In this document: positions 51,312-58,616 of the stretch, one piece after another
Layout of the letters: each line of letters starts with the position of its first letter
How positions within the stretch are numbered: position 1 is the first letter of the stretch
Source of the DNA: a virus
Direction: 5' to 3' (one strand)
IMG/VR virus record: IMGVR_UViG_3300005584_000003
Span: 1-59,958 of that record
DNA length: 59,958 nucleotides
Notes under the pieces: generated by a model
What the model saw: only the letters and a program-made list of their open reading frames with translations
Database searches by the model: none
What the model was told of the DNA's origin: nothing
Made by a program: the position numbers and the translations under genes

Positions 51312-52049
51312 TTGAAAGCGAAAAAATTCATCGTTTGTTCCGACATACACGGTGACATGCGCGATGAGCATGCGGTAGACGCATTGCTTCGTTTTACCGC
51401 CGACTTCCAGCCAGAGATAAGGGTTATCAATGGCGACTTATGGGACTTCCGTAATTTACGTAAGGGCGCAAGCGACGACGAGAAAGCGGCATCAATGGCC
51501 GACGATTGGGAGGCTGGCATAGACTTCGCTAGTAGGTTCTTTAAGGGCGGATCAGAGAATCACTTCTTGCGGGGCAATCATGATGAGCGCATCTGGGACT
51601 TCTCCGGGTCAGCTACCGGCCTACTTCGCGATTACGCTAACGATGGCATCCGCGCCATTAATGGCTACGTTAAGAACTGGAAGGCCAAGATGCTTCCTTA
51701 TGACGCTGCCCTAGGGGTCTTAGAGCTTGGTAAGTTGCGCGTTGTGCATGGGTACTTTGCTGGTCAGAATGCGGCACAGGCTCACGCCAGAGTCTATCGC
51801 AACTGCCTTTTTGGGCATACGCACGCTATTGAAGTAGGCGCCATTGCATCCCTTGAGCCAGAAGAAGCCCGTGGTATTGGGTGCTTATGTAAGAGGGATA
51901 TGGACTACGTTAACAAGAAGACCGGCAAGCTTAGGTGGAGCCAAGGATGGGCTTATGGCTTTCTGTTTGACAACGGATCCTATCAATTATTTCAAGCCAG
52001 ACGAATTAACGGAATATTCCATGTCGCTACCCAAATCAAAGATTACTGA
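51312..52049 (+). CDS. Calcineurin-like metallophosphoesterase
   Basis: A 245-residue, two-metal phosphoesterase. The order of motifs is complete: CSDIHGD (Asp/His), NGDLWDF (Asp), RGNHDE (Asn-His), VHGY (His) and FGHTH (His-x-His). Family members hydrolyse phosphoesters, from cyclic nucleotides to nucleic-acid ends; the substrate is unknown. No ATG precedes the first motif, so a TTG at 51312, 4 nt after the holin stop, is chosen; another TTG (51267) would overlap the holin. The last 29 nt overlap the next gene. Confidence 0.8.
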   Translation: MKAKKFIVCSDIHGDMRDEHAVDALLRFTADFQPEIRVINGDLWDFRNLRKGASDDEKAASMADDWEAGIDFASRFFKGGSENHFLRGNHDERIWDFSGSATGLLRDYANDGIRAINGYVKNWKAKMLPYDAALGVLELGKLRVVHGYFAGQNAAQAHARVYRNCLFGHTHAIEVGAIASLEPEEARGIGCLCKRDMDYVNKKTGKLRWSQGWAYGFLFDNGSYQLFQARRINGIFHVATQIKDY

Positions 52050-52278
52050 CTGGGTTCACTTGCTCACGGAGAGCATGTCTAACAGTGAGGTTAGGCCGGT
52101 TGGAAAAGGCTGGTATACCTCAAAAGAGATTGCCAAGCTTTGGGGCACCGGCAAAGTAAAGACGCATACGACATTATCTGCTTTGCTTAAAAAGGGCAAA
52201 GTTGATAGATTCAATGGTCGGTGTTTGAACGAACGTGGTCGTAACGTTCAGAACTGTTGGTATCGGATCAAAAAGTAA
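52021..52278 (+). CDS. Small helix-turn-helix-like protein
   Basis: An 85-residue protein (begins MSLPKSKITDWVHLL). The segment WYTSKEIAKLWGTGKVKTH, then TTLSALLKKGKVDRF, resembles a winged helix-turn-helix. It could be a small regulator. The ATG at 52021 overlaps the previous gene by 29 nt; longer frames are its shadow. It is followed by a bidirectional terminator. Confidence 0.55.
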   Translation: MSLPKSKITDWVHLLTESMSNSEVRPVGKGWYTSKEIAKLWGTGKVKTHTTLSALLKKGKVDRFNGRCLNERGRNVQNCWYRIKK

Positions 52279-52309
52279 CCCCCGCCAGTGGTCAAACTGG
52301 TCGGGGGGT
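52276..52309. terminator. Bidirectional terminator
   Basis: ACCCCCG and CCAGT pair with ACTGG and CGGGGGGT (52278-52309). On the minus strand the stem is followed by TTACTTTTT, a usable T-tract for the leftward unit; on the plus strand it is followed by GTT only. It lies between the convergent genes 52021-52278 and 52407-52892. The next 100 bases hold nothing recognisable. Confidence 0.65.
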
Positions 52310-52406
52310 GTTAAGGCATTCGTGGTACGAGTGACGCCGCTGTTAGACGGGCCTGCCCCAATCTGTTTGCATTATGCATCAGGTTGGGGTCCCGCGTCAA
52401 GCACAA

Positions 52407-52892
52407 TTATCCTTGCTTATCGCAGAAGTATCTGGCCATCAACAGTCCATCGGCATCCCCGTGCTTCTTTATCTGGGCTGCGAACTGTGGGTACATCTGC
52501 ATCCCCCGGAGCATGCTAGCCTCCTTGAGATTAGCAGATCCCTTGATCTTACCAAGCATTTCAAGCTGCCACTCTTTGGAATCAACGATTGTAAAGCCGA
52601 TTCCAAGCAATTCTAGGCCTATTAGGGTGGCTTCCAGCGTCCTTTGAGCCGGTAGTACCGCATTAAGGAATTTGCCCGTAAAAGGCCGTTCTACGTAGGC
52701 ATAGGCGTTATTGGTGTAGGTATACGGTTTTAATAGTTCCGTAAGGGCTGATAAATCAACCCGGGTGACTTTTTTGCCAGCTCGCCCCATTAATGATTGT
52801 TTTGTAGGCATTACTTCAAACAGGGATCCTTCCTCATGAATAATCCCGATGGTGCCCGTGCAACCGTTGTCTATTCCAATAATAGTTTTCAT
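52407..52892 (-). CDS. RuvC-like Holliday junction resolvase
   Basis: A 161-residue RNase H-fold nuclease. Visible are GIDNG with Asp8, AYVERPF with Glu68, and KKHGDADGLLMARY with His144, Asp146 and Asp148, the acidic set typical of RuvC and of phage resolvases. Length and KEWQLEMLG fit. It would resolve branched DNA before packaging. The start overlaps the upstream stop (ATGA), last gene of the replication operon. Confidence 0.8.
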   Translation of the reverse strand: MKTIIGIDNGCTGTIGIIHEEGSLFEVMPTKQSLMGRAGKKVTRVDLSALTELLKPYTYTNNAYAYVERPFTGKFLNAVLPAQRTLEATLIGLELLGIGFTIVDSKEWQLEMLGKIKGSANLKEASMLRGMQMYPQFAAQIKKHGDADGLLMARYFCDKQG

Positions 52893-53104
52893 TTATTCTT
52901 CCTAGCGGTTTTAAAGACCTCCCCGCAATCGGGGCATTCGTAGCCGGTCTTCTGATTGGTTTTCCAGTCGTAGCATTCGACTAGGCGTGTGTAGTGAGAT
53001 CTATTACCAAACTCCTTGCGGAGTGCTTCCGGTATTTCATTACCGATTAATGATGCCCCGCAAACAGGGCAATTTTGTTTGTTTAGTATGTTTTCGTGGC
53101 TCAT
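52889..53104 (-). CDS. Small zinc-ribbon protein
   Basis: A 71-residue protein with CPVCG near the start and CPDCG near the end (two Cys-x2-Cys pairs), a rubredoxin-like zinc ribbon. The middle is helical and basic (ALRKEFGNRSHYTRL). It may bind DNA or a partner. The start at 53104 is chosen (MSHENIL), overlapping the previous stop by 4 nt. Confidence 0.65.
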   Translation of the reverse strand: MSHENILNKQNCPVCGASLIGNEIPEALRKEFGNRSHYTRLVECYDWKTNQKTGYECPDCGEVFKTARKNK

Positions 53105-53517
53105 TTGTAGTAACAATTATGTACTCTATCGGCGTAATCTAAAGTGCTCATCTTAAACTGCGTGGCATTTGGTCCAGCATTCCACATGAGTGCTAACTCA
53201 CGCGGCATAGGATTAATGCCCCTCAGATCTAATATCCATGAATAGTGTCTTAGTATTCTTAGGGCTACGTTCTTCTGAGTTTGCAGTGAGGCGCCCCGGA
53301 ATGACATAGAGGTGTGTTCGTGCCATGTTGACGGCATGATCTGCCATGGCGATCTTTCACCATAACGACCGATACGGCCAACGCTGTTTTCCACGTCACT
53401 AATAGCCTGTAGCATTAACTCTTCGTTAACCCGACTACATGGCGGATATGCTGACGCCTTTAAACTAGCAAATACACTACACATGATTAATAGAACTGTT
53501 TTACTGATACGGATCAT
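53101..53517 (-). CDS. Lytic transglycosylase-like endolysin with signal peptide
   Basis: A 138-residue protein. A signal peptide-like N-terminus (about 1-23: MIRISKTVLLIMCSVFASLKA) is followed by VENSVGRIGRYGERSPWQIMPSTW. This matches small phage transglycosylase domains where Glu of V-E-N is the catalytic acid. LALMWNAGPNA and YADRVHNCYY are also typical. It would cleave peptidoglycan at lysis and may be exported by the signal peptide instead of needing the holin. It lies inside the replication operon, not with the holin. It overlaps the SWIM gene by 17 nt. Confidence 0.7.
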   Translation of the reverse strand: MIRISKTVLLIMCSVFASLKASAYPPCSRVNEELMLQAISDVENSVGRIGRYGERSPWQIMPSTWHEHTSMSFRGASLQTQKNVALRILRHYSWILDLRGINPMPRELALMWNAGPNATQFKMSTLDYADRVHNCYYK

Positions 53518-53788
53518 TTTTAATTTTGTGTTGGATAACTTGATCGGCTAAATATAGCAGAGCCGAATTAATATGTTTGCAGCGAGTAGCGTTGGGGTAT
53601 CCGTGGTTTATGATGTTCCCATCATTTAAACGTAACTGCTTTAGCTTTACGCATGTAAAATCACCACAGGTACATTCACCGTTACCATGAAGTTCAACAA
53701 CATCGACAAGATATGGTTCTCCATCGACGCTCGATTCTACCCAGTAACGGTACGCTTCGCCAACAACTGGTTCAACGCTCTTGGGCAT
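53501..53788 (-). CDS. SWIM zinc-finger protein
   Basis: A 95-residue protein. CTCGDFTCVKLKQL followed by TRCKH gives the C-x-C...C-x-H pattern of SWIM zinc fingers, which bind DNA or protein. The strands before it (YRYWVESSVDGEPYLVDVV) add a beta layer. The start at 53788 (MPKSVEPVVG) is chosen; it overlaps the primase-helicase stop by 17 nt. A role in replication is suggested by position. Confidence 0.65.
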   Translation of the reverse strand: MPKSVEPVVGEAYRYWVESSVDGEPYLVDVVELHGNGECTCGDFTCVKLKQLRLNDGNIINHGYPNATRCKHINSALLYLADQVIQHKIKNDPYQ

Positions 53789-55598
53789 GCTTAAAATAGT
53801 GATAACGTTCGTGCTGTTTAGGCCAGAACTGCCAGCTTGTTTTGTCGAAGAACAATGGCATGTCCTTGTCCTCGCCTTCACCAAACCTTTGTTTGTCTAG
53901 GCGGATCCGACCATCAAACCATCCTTCTATTTCAACGGCTTTGATTGGTTCGCCAGCTTGTATAGCCTCGTCATACCTCCGGGTCTTTAGCTTATTACGC
54001 CATACGATAACCACGTTAAAAGCGGCGTTGTTAATATCCTGTGAACCAGCAATGTCCGTCTTGGTTGGGACGCGGTCCTCGTTTTCGCTCTTACGAGAGT
54101 GCGATACAAGAATCACGTGCGCGCCAGTATCGTTAACAAACGATGTAAGCTCGTCCATAAAGGTACGTTGACCGTTAAGATCGTCGCCAGATATACCGCA
54201 CTTGAATAAGGAATCGATAACGAACACATCAATACCAAAACGCTTACGGGCATACGCCATGGCCTCAGTTATCTTAGTCTTCTGAGCAACACCAACGTGA
54301 TCATAAAACCACAGTGAACCGTTGAGCCAGTCAAGACACGCATCCATCTCTGCACGATTATCAGGAACTTTCTTGGCAAGAGCAGACCTTACCATCATCT
54401 GGATTGTCTTGTGTGGCTTAACCTCAAGCGAAGCGTCAAATACTTTGGCGCCATTGCTAATGAGATGAACCATCAAATGATTAAGAAGCTGAGTCTTGCC
54501 GTGACCAGAATACCCAGAGAACACCGTGAACTCACCCGGACGTATGCGCAATGGCAGGTCGGGCCATGGCACCGCGAAGCCAGCCTGCCCGTGCCTGCCA
54601 TCATAAAGATCCCATACGGCATCGGAATATGATCCAGCGGATTTAATCTCCTCTAAATCGATCTGTGCGGATGATTCTAAGGCTTTCATGAAGCCAGCGC
54701 GGTCCAGACCCTGCTGCAAGCATTCGTTGGCGTCCTTGTGGGGTAGCGTGACGATATACGTGCGATGTAGCCCAAGGCGGCGTGCTAGCCTATCAGCGGC
54801 ATCACGACCAGCCCCGTCCATGTCGGTCGAGATATAAACCTTCTCAAACCGTTCCAACCATTCCCAGTCAAGTTCGATCCACTCTTGATCGCTGACCCCG
54901 TTAGGCATGCTGACGGCTGATATACCAACTGTCTGGTATGACATAGCATCAATTTCACCCTCGGTAATAACAAGCATACGCTCATCATCAGAAACGGTCA
55001 TCTTGCCGAACAAACACCTCTTGGTGCCGTCAGAAGACCACATCTTCTTCTTTCCCTTTACATCGCGCGCGATAGCTAAATACTTTATATGCACGGCCTT
55101 TTCGCCGTCATCGAAGTAAGGAAATACAATAACGTTACCACCATCAGTATCGGCGATCTTGTTATTAACGATGACCTCGTTACTTAGTCTTCTTGTGTCC
55201 TCCAAGTAATCCATAACGAGCGTGTTAATTTCTACACGCTTAACGCCTTTGCCCCTTATATCAGGCATCTGATAGACCTTTGGCTTATAACGGCTCACGT
55301 TATGGTCATCCTTCACACCCAACCATTCTTTAGCGGCTTTAACGGCCTCTTTGAACGTTATGTCCTTGGCCTTAGACCATAGAAACAATGGGGTGCCCCC
55401 ACGGTCCTCAGAACTAGCCCTGTCAACAAAGCAACCGATTCTAGAACCGGCTACGAATATATTAAAACTGTCACCAACTTCACCTTTGATAGATCCTAAA
55501 TGGGCTATGTCGCCCTTTATCGTCGCATTGGGGTAAAGCATAGCAACCATCTCTGGCATGCGCTGCTTGAGCGCATTATTCAACTCTGACGTGTCCAT
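53772..55598 (-). CDS. Primase-helicase (T7 gp4 / DnaB type)
   Basis: A 608-residue replication protein. N-terminal region (1-100): a primase-associated fold with GCFVDRASSEDRGGTPLFLW but without a CHC2 zinc finger. Toprim: ITEGEIDAMS (Glu213) and STDMDGAGRDAA (Asp259, Asp261). Helicase: Walker A GYSGHGKT (362-369), Walker B VFVIDSLF (about 458-465) and ILVSHSRK (about 496-503). It would unwind DNA and make primers. The missing zinc finger suggests Toprim without classic template recognition. Upstream AAAGGAT is a plausible ribosome binding site. Confidence 0.9.
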   Translation of the reverse strand: MDTSELNNALKQRMPEMVAMLYPNATIKGDIAHLGSIKGEVGDSFNIFVAGSRIGCFVDRASSEDRGGTPLFLWSKAKDITFKEAVKAAKEWLGVKDDHNVSRYKPKVYQMPDIRGKGVKRVEINTLVMDYLEDTRRLSNEVIVNNKIADTDGGNVIVFPYFDDGEKAVHIKYLAIARDVKGKKKMWSSDGTKRCLFGKMTVSDDERMLVITEGEIDAMSYQTVGISAVSMPNGVSDQEWIELDWEWLERFEKVYISTDMDGAGRDAADRLARRLGLHRTYIVTLPHKDANECLQQGLDRAGFMKALESSAQIDLEEIKSAGSYSDAVWDLYDGRHGQAGFAVPWPDLPLRIRPGEFTVFSGYSGHGKTQLLNHLMVHLISNGAKVFDASLEVKPHKTIQMMVRSALAKKVPDNRAEMDACLDWLNGSLWFYDHVGVAQKTKITEAMAYARKRFGIDVFVIDSLFKCGISGDDLNGQRTFMDELTSFVNDTGAHVILVSHSRKSENEDRVPTKTDIAGSQDINNAAFNVVIVWRNKLKTRRYDEAIQAGEPIKAVEIEGWFDGRIRLDKQRFGEGEDKDMPLFFDKTSWQFWPKQHERYHYFKHAQER

Positions 55599-55621
55599 GT
55601 TAATCCTTTTTTTGTTAATTA

Positions 55622-56440
55622 TCAGGCGGAATGCACTTTACCGTTAATCTGTGCATGCATCACCCACGGTTTCCAATTCGATACAGGCCAATAGTTCTTC
55701 GCGGCGAACCACAAGAATGCGGTAGCGAGAAACTCTGCATAGCCTTGCTCTTGCTCGGCGCGGGTATAAAACTTCCATATAGGAGCTTCCGGGGTTTCAC
55801 TGTTGATACCTAGGTTGGCGATCATTGGCGGTTCACTCAAGTTATTCATCTTCTGATAAGCCTTAGCATAGAAAGCTAACTGGCATATGTACGACGAATA
55901 AAAATTGGGTTTACCCTTCTTGAACTTAGATGTTTTGTAATCAATAATAACAGGACCGTATTCAAACGTGTCCGCTACTAAGTCGGTACGTCCCGCCACC
56001 CCGATGTCCATATCAACCAGCATAATTTCGCTAGCGATGCGCGACTTCACTACCTTGTCGTACTCAGGGCCAAACTTTAGGACATAATCCTGCAAATCGG
56101 ACTCTAGCGGTAGTTGTGGGTAATTATCTAACGCATCATGAAGGCGGGTGCCAAACTCTGCCGCCGCTTTACCTTTAGACGATGCGATAATATCGATGCG
56201 GTCTTTGTATGCATCAGGATCTTCACCGATAGCAGCAGGGTTTTTTACAACTGCCTCAAAGATCTGATTCTGCTTCCAAGTCTCAAGGAATGGGTTAGCC
56301 CGGGCTTTAAGAACCGTAGTTACAGAAGGGAATGCTTTAGCTTTTCTAGCCTCACGCAGACCAAAGTCGTGCGCGGGCGTAATAGTACCGTCAGCCGCTG
56401 GGATGTACCAGTGGCTGCTCTGCGAGAAAAATGAACTCAT
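55622..56440 (-). CDS. RecB/Cas4-type PD-(D/E)XK nuclease
   Basis: A 272-residue exonuclease-type protein. Motifs in order: GTRLHDAL (His101), SEIMLVD (Glu138), GVAGRTDLVAD (Asp153), VIIDYKTSK (Asp167-x-Lys169) and YICQLAFYAKAY (Gln/Tyr). This is the RecB/Cas4 arrangement used in recombination and end processing. Cas4-like Cys residues for an Fe-S cluster are not obvious. The ATG at 56440 is chosen, 4 nt after the preceding stop; the longer frame overlaps that gene. It forms a block with the primase-helicase and the putative DNA-binding protein. Confidence 0.8.
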   Translation of the reverse strand: MSSFFSQSSHWYIPAADGTITPAHDFGLREARKAKAFPSVTTVLKARANPFLETWKQNQIFEAVVKNPAAIGEDPDAYKDRIDIIASSKGKAAAEFGTRLHDALDNYPQLPLESDLQDYVLKFGPEYDKVVKSRIASEIMLVDMDIGVAGRTDLVADTFEYGPVIIDYKTSKFKKGKPNFYSSYICQLAFYAKAYQKMNNLSEPPMIANLGINSETPEAPIWKFYTRAEQEQGYAEFLATAFLWFAAKNYWPVSNWKPWVMHAQINGKVHSA

Positions 56441-56444
56441 TGGA

Positions 56445-57029
56445 TTATCCCAACACTGGTGGATTAACCGACAAGCCCTTACGATTAGCCTCAATGAAAA
56501 TGCAGGACACACACGACTGGAACTGATCGTCCGTCATCTTATGGTCATGCAACGTAATCAAGATCTCGCGAATATTGATCGCATGCCGTGTGGCGTGCAG
56601 ATACATTAACTGGATCTTACCCATACCATCATTGAAGCTTTCAGGCGCAGGCGCCTTATATGGCGAAGGAGAGTGCGGCATATGCTTACCGGCCTCTGGC
56701 TCGGCAGCGTCACCGAACGTGGTCAGGTTGGTCTTCTCACCAGCCGTCATCTGAGCTTTGCCCTTATAGTCAGTGCGCTTCATGCCAGCACCACTAAAAT
56801 TGACGACCTTGCCATCATACGGGCAGGGGTTCTTACCAAAGAATGAACACTCAATGCTGAGTGATGCATCATCCGGGTCTACAAGGACTCCTTTGCCGGG
56901 TTTACGGCCCTCTGGTGGGCGAGTTTGCGTTACGATAGCCTTGAAGGATCCATCGATCCAAACTGGCGTTTCTTCGGTACTAGCTGAGAGTGCTAGCACT
57001 CCTGCGATATTGGTTGTTTTATTGCTCAT
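56445..57029 (-). CDS. Putative single-strand DNA-binding protein
   Basis: A 194-residue protein. The first ~100 residues have beta-strand character (IDGSFKAIVTQTRPPEGRKPGKGVLVD, SLSIECSFFGKNPCPYDGKVVNFSG) consistent with an OB fold. A Pro/Ala linker follows, then a helical C-terminus with Cys/His (SCVSCIFIEANRKG). Position between a nuclease and a ribbon-helix-helix gene in a replication operon supports DNA binding. No named family was certain. The start at 57029 (MSNKTTNI) is used. Confidence 0.45.
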   Translation of the reverse strand: MSNKTTNIAGVLALSASTEETPVWIDGSFKAIVTQTRPPEGRKPGKGVLVDPDDASLSIECSFFGKNPCPYDGKVVNFSGAGMKRTDYKGKAQMTAGEKTNLTTFGDAAEPEAGKHMPHSPSPYKAPAPESFNDGMGKIQLMYLHATRHAINIREILITLHDHKMTDDQFQSCVSCIFIEANRKGLSVNPPVLG

Positions 57030-57037
57030 GGTTAAAA

Positions 57038-57205
57038 TTAACAAGACTGATTGACGAGTTGATCGATAACATTCCCGAGGCGTTTTTTACCAACGGGAAG
57101 AAGCGAGGCCTTTTTGTTTAAATATAAAAAAGACCCTGCCGAAATTGATACGCTAATTGCTACGCGTAGTTTTTTGCCCTGACGGGGGCGACCTAATTTA
57201 ATCAT
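57038..57205 (-). CDS. Ribbon-helix-helix-like protein
   Basis: A 55-residue basic protein below usual length cut-offs. It reads KLGRPRQGKKLRVAISVSI (strand and basic arm), then SFLYLNKKASLLPVG and RLGNVIDQLVNQ (two helices), the layout of ribbon-helix-helix DNA-binding proteins. A perfect TTGACA lies 36 nt before the ATG with TTACCT as -10 and 7 nt to the ATG, so the start is well supported. Its stop is 8 nt before the SSB-like gene. It may autoregulate the operon. Confidence 0.6.
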   Translation of the reverse strand: MIKLGRPRQGKKLRVAISVSISAGSFLYLNKKASLLPVGKKRLGNVIDQLVNQSC

Positions 57206-57212
57206 TTCTTAG

Positions 57213-57241
57213 AGGTAATTATTTTTCTGTAGTTATGTCAA
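57213..57241 (-). promoter_or_regulatory. Leaderless-type promoter
   Basis: On the minus strand TTGACA-17-TTACCT, 7 nt before the ATG at 57205. The -35 is perfect. Confidence 0.5.
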
Positions 57242-57248
57242 CGGAATA

Positions 57249-57506
57249 TTATGTCTGCAACAAATCGATGAAGCAGGGTGTGCCTTCACCGACGTATGCA
57301 CCCTTCTGATTAAACTCAAAATATTCCTCGGCCTCTTCCTCGGTCATATCGCGCATGAGTTGTTTGATAACTAACGCACGGTCATAGCACACAACGGGCT
57401 CCTCTAAGCCGCATCCTTCGACAACGCCTAGAATGCAGTCATTAAATCCGTCCATTGTTATGAGATCATCTCCATAACGCTCTAGCAGATCATCTATTTT
57501 AGCCAT
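57249..57506 (-). CDS. Small conserved phage protein
   Basis: An 85-residue acidic protein: MAKIDDLLERYGDD, DGFNDCILGV, VCYDRALVIKQLM and EEAEEYFEFNQKGAYVGEGTPCFI. This combination of G-F-D-D-C-I, YDRxxVIxxLM and FEFN-xx-GA-VGEGTPCF recurs widely in phages. Function is unknown. The start at 57506 is used; it follows the previous stop by 1 nt (TAACATG). Confidence 0.6.
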   Translation of the reverse strand: MAKIDDLLERYGDDLITMDGFNDCILGVVEGCGLEEPVVCYDRALVIKQLMRDMTEEEAEEYFEFNQKGAYVGEGTPCFIDLLQT

Positions 57507-57507
57507 G

Positions 57508-57729
57508 TTAGTTGTTTCCCGATGGCTTTGGCTCACTGCCCTCTTCGGCCCACTCAGAAATAGCTTTAATAGCAGCCATGGCAGCTACAGCAGCGTGCCC
57601 CGGGTATGATTTACCCGTAGGCTGCATAGGAAAGAAATCGGTGTTAACCTTGAGGGAGCTACCGTTTTCGCAAATAATGGTTATAACCGCTTTAGTTACT
57701 TCACCGTCTTGTGGATGTTCGTTTTTCAT
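57508..57729 (-). CDS. Small hypothetical protein, first of the replication operon
   Basis: A 73-residue protein (begins MKNEHPQDGEVT) with two strands (KAVITIICENGSSLKV) and a helix (HAAVAAMAAIKAISEWAEE). The ATG at 57729 is chosen because TTGACT-17-TTATCT ends 7 nt before it. An upstream TTG frame (57765) coincides with that -35 box. No family is recognised. Confidence 0.55.
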   Translation of the reverse strand: MKNEHPQDGEVTKAVITIICENGSSLKVNTDFFPMQPTGKSYPGHAAVAAMAAIKAISEWAEEGSEPKPSGNN

Positions 57730-57736
57730 CAAGCGC

Positions 57737-57765
57737 AGATAATTAATGTTTAATAATTGAGTCAA
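57737..57765 (-). promoter_or_regulatory. Leaderless-type promoter for the leftward operon
   Basis: On the minus strand TTGACT-17-TTATCT, 7 nt before the ATG at 57729. The -35 overlaps a rightward TTGAGT box (TTGAGTCAA, 57757-57765). Confidence 0.5.
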
Positions 57766-57785
57766 ACTAATTTCCTAAAAATAAT
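57757..57785 (+). promoter_or_regulatory. Promoter for the rightward small-gene operon
   Basis: TTGAGT-17-AATAAT; predicted start about 57792, 12 nt before the ATG at 57804. It shares the near-palindromic -35 with the leftward promoter. Confidence 0.45.
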
Positions 57786-57803
57786 GTTGCATTCCTACAG
57801 GAA

Positions 57804-58166
57804 ATGATGTTTGCTTTGTTCATAGGCACATTCCGTGTCTCACAAAAAATGCACATAACACAAAATGTTAGCTCACCGAAAGCCGCAGAGTTTTCGTTCT
57901 TAGATATCATAGCCCACAAGGGACCCACTGGAACAATCACGGTTGAAGACTACCAGCTCTTCTTTCGCGGCGACTGTTATTCACGTCTCGCTCTCCGCAA
58001 TTATGATCGTTACGTATCGGATCAAGCCGACCTCCATGCTTTAGGGGAAGCACTGGTAGTAGATCGCCGTGGGTTGGACCTACGCACGCTATCTGAACCC
58101 GTTACCTACAACCTGTCGGAAGCGGACGTTGATGAGATGTACCTGAAGCAGGAGGCCGCATCATGA
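57804..58166 (+). CDS. Hypothetical protein, up to 120 residues
   Basis: The start is uncertain: 57804 or 57807 have an AGGAA just upstream; 57849 (MHITQNV) would give 105 residues. The middle has ITVEDYQLFFRGDCYSRLALRNYD and the end is acidic and helical. It carries an AGGAGG inside its last codons for the next gene and overlaps it by ATGA. No family is recognised. Confidence 0.5.
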   Translation: MMFALFIGTFRVSQKMHITQNVSSPKAAEFSFLDIIAHKGPTGTITVEDYQLFFRGDCYSRLALRNYDRYVSDQADLHALGEALVVDRRGLDLRTLSEPVTYNLSEADVDEMYLKQEAAS

Positions 58167-58366
58167 TTAAGCATTTAGTAACAACCGTAAATTTTGCGCA
58201 GTCTACTGACTCGCAGATTATCGAAGCTGCCCGTGAGCTTCTGGCCCTCAAACTCAACCTTTCTGCAACGCACCGTCGCCTGCTTAAATCAAAACGGCCC
58301 GATGTTATGATTGCTGGAAAATTCCTGTGGTCTTACCTTTGCAAAACCAAAACCATAAACAACTAA
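58163..58366 (+). CDS. Small helical protein
   Basis: A 67-residue protein coupled to its upstream neighbour (ATGA) with AGGAGG 7 nt before the ATG. Mostly helical (IIEAARELLALKLNLSATHRRLL) and basic at the end. No family is recognised. Confidence 0.5.
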   Translation: MIKHLVTTVNFAQSTDSQIIEAARELLALKLNLSATHRRLLKSKRPDVMIAGKFLWSYLCKTKTINN

Positions 58367-58370
58367 CACC

Positions 58371-58616
58371 ATGATCGCCACCATCGAACAACAAGAACTC
58401 GACGTATACCTCGCTGCTAGGAATGCAGCGTTTGAGGCTGGGTGCATTGCTCGGGGCGCCACCTTCTATGCGGTTTGTGCTTTAACGGCAGATGATATGG
58501 CCAAGTATGGCGTGTACACCGTGGAGCAATTTAAGACATGGACCGCCGAGAATGAAGCCTTAGAGGATTTAAAAGAAGCTAGAAAGAATGGCTATTATCA
58601 GGAGGCACAACAATGA
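58371..58616 (+). CDS. Small hypothetical protein
   Basis: An 81-residue, acidic, Ala-rich helical protein (MIATIEQQELDVYLAARNA). It ends in AGGAGG context serving the next gene and overlaps it by ATGA. No family is recognised. Confidence 0.5.
   Translation: MIATIEQQELDVYLAARNAAFEAGCIARGATFYAVCALTADDMAKYGVYTVEQFKTWTAENEALEDLKEARKNGYYQEAQQ

Noticed and set aside
57730-57765. Upstream TTG start for the gene at 57729
   Set aside because: The TTG coincides with the -35 box of the promoter; the ATG at 57729 is preferred.
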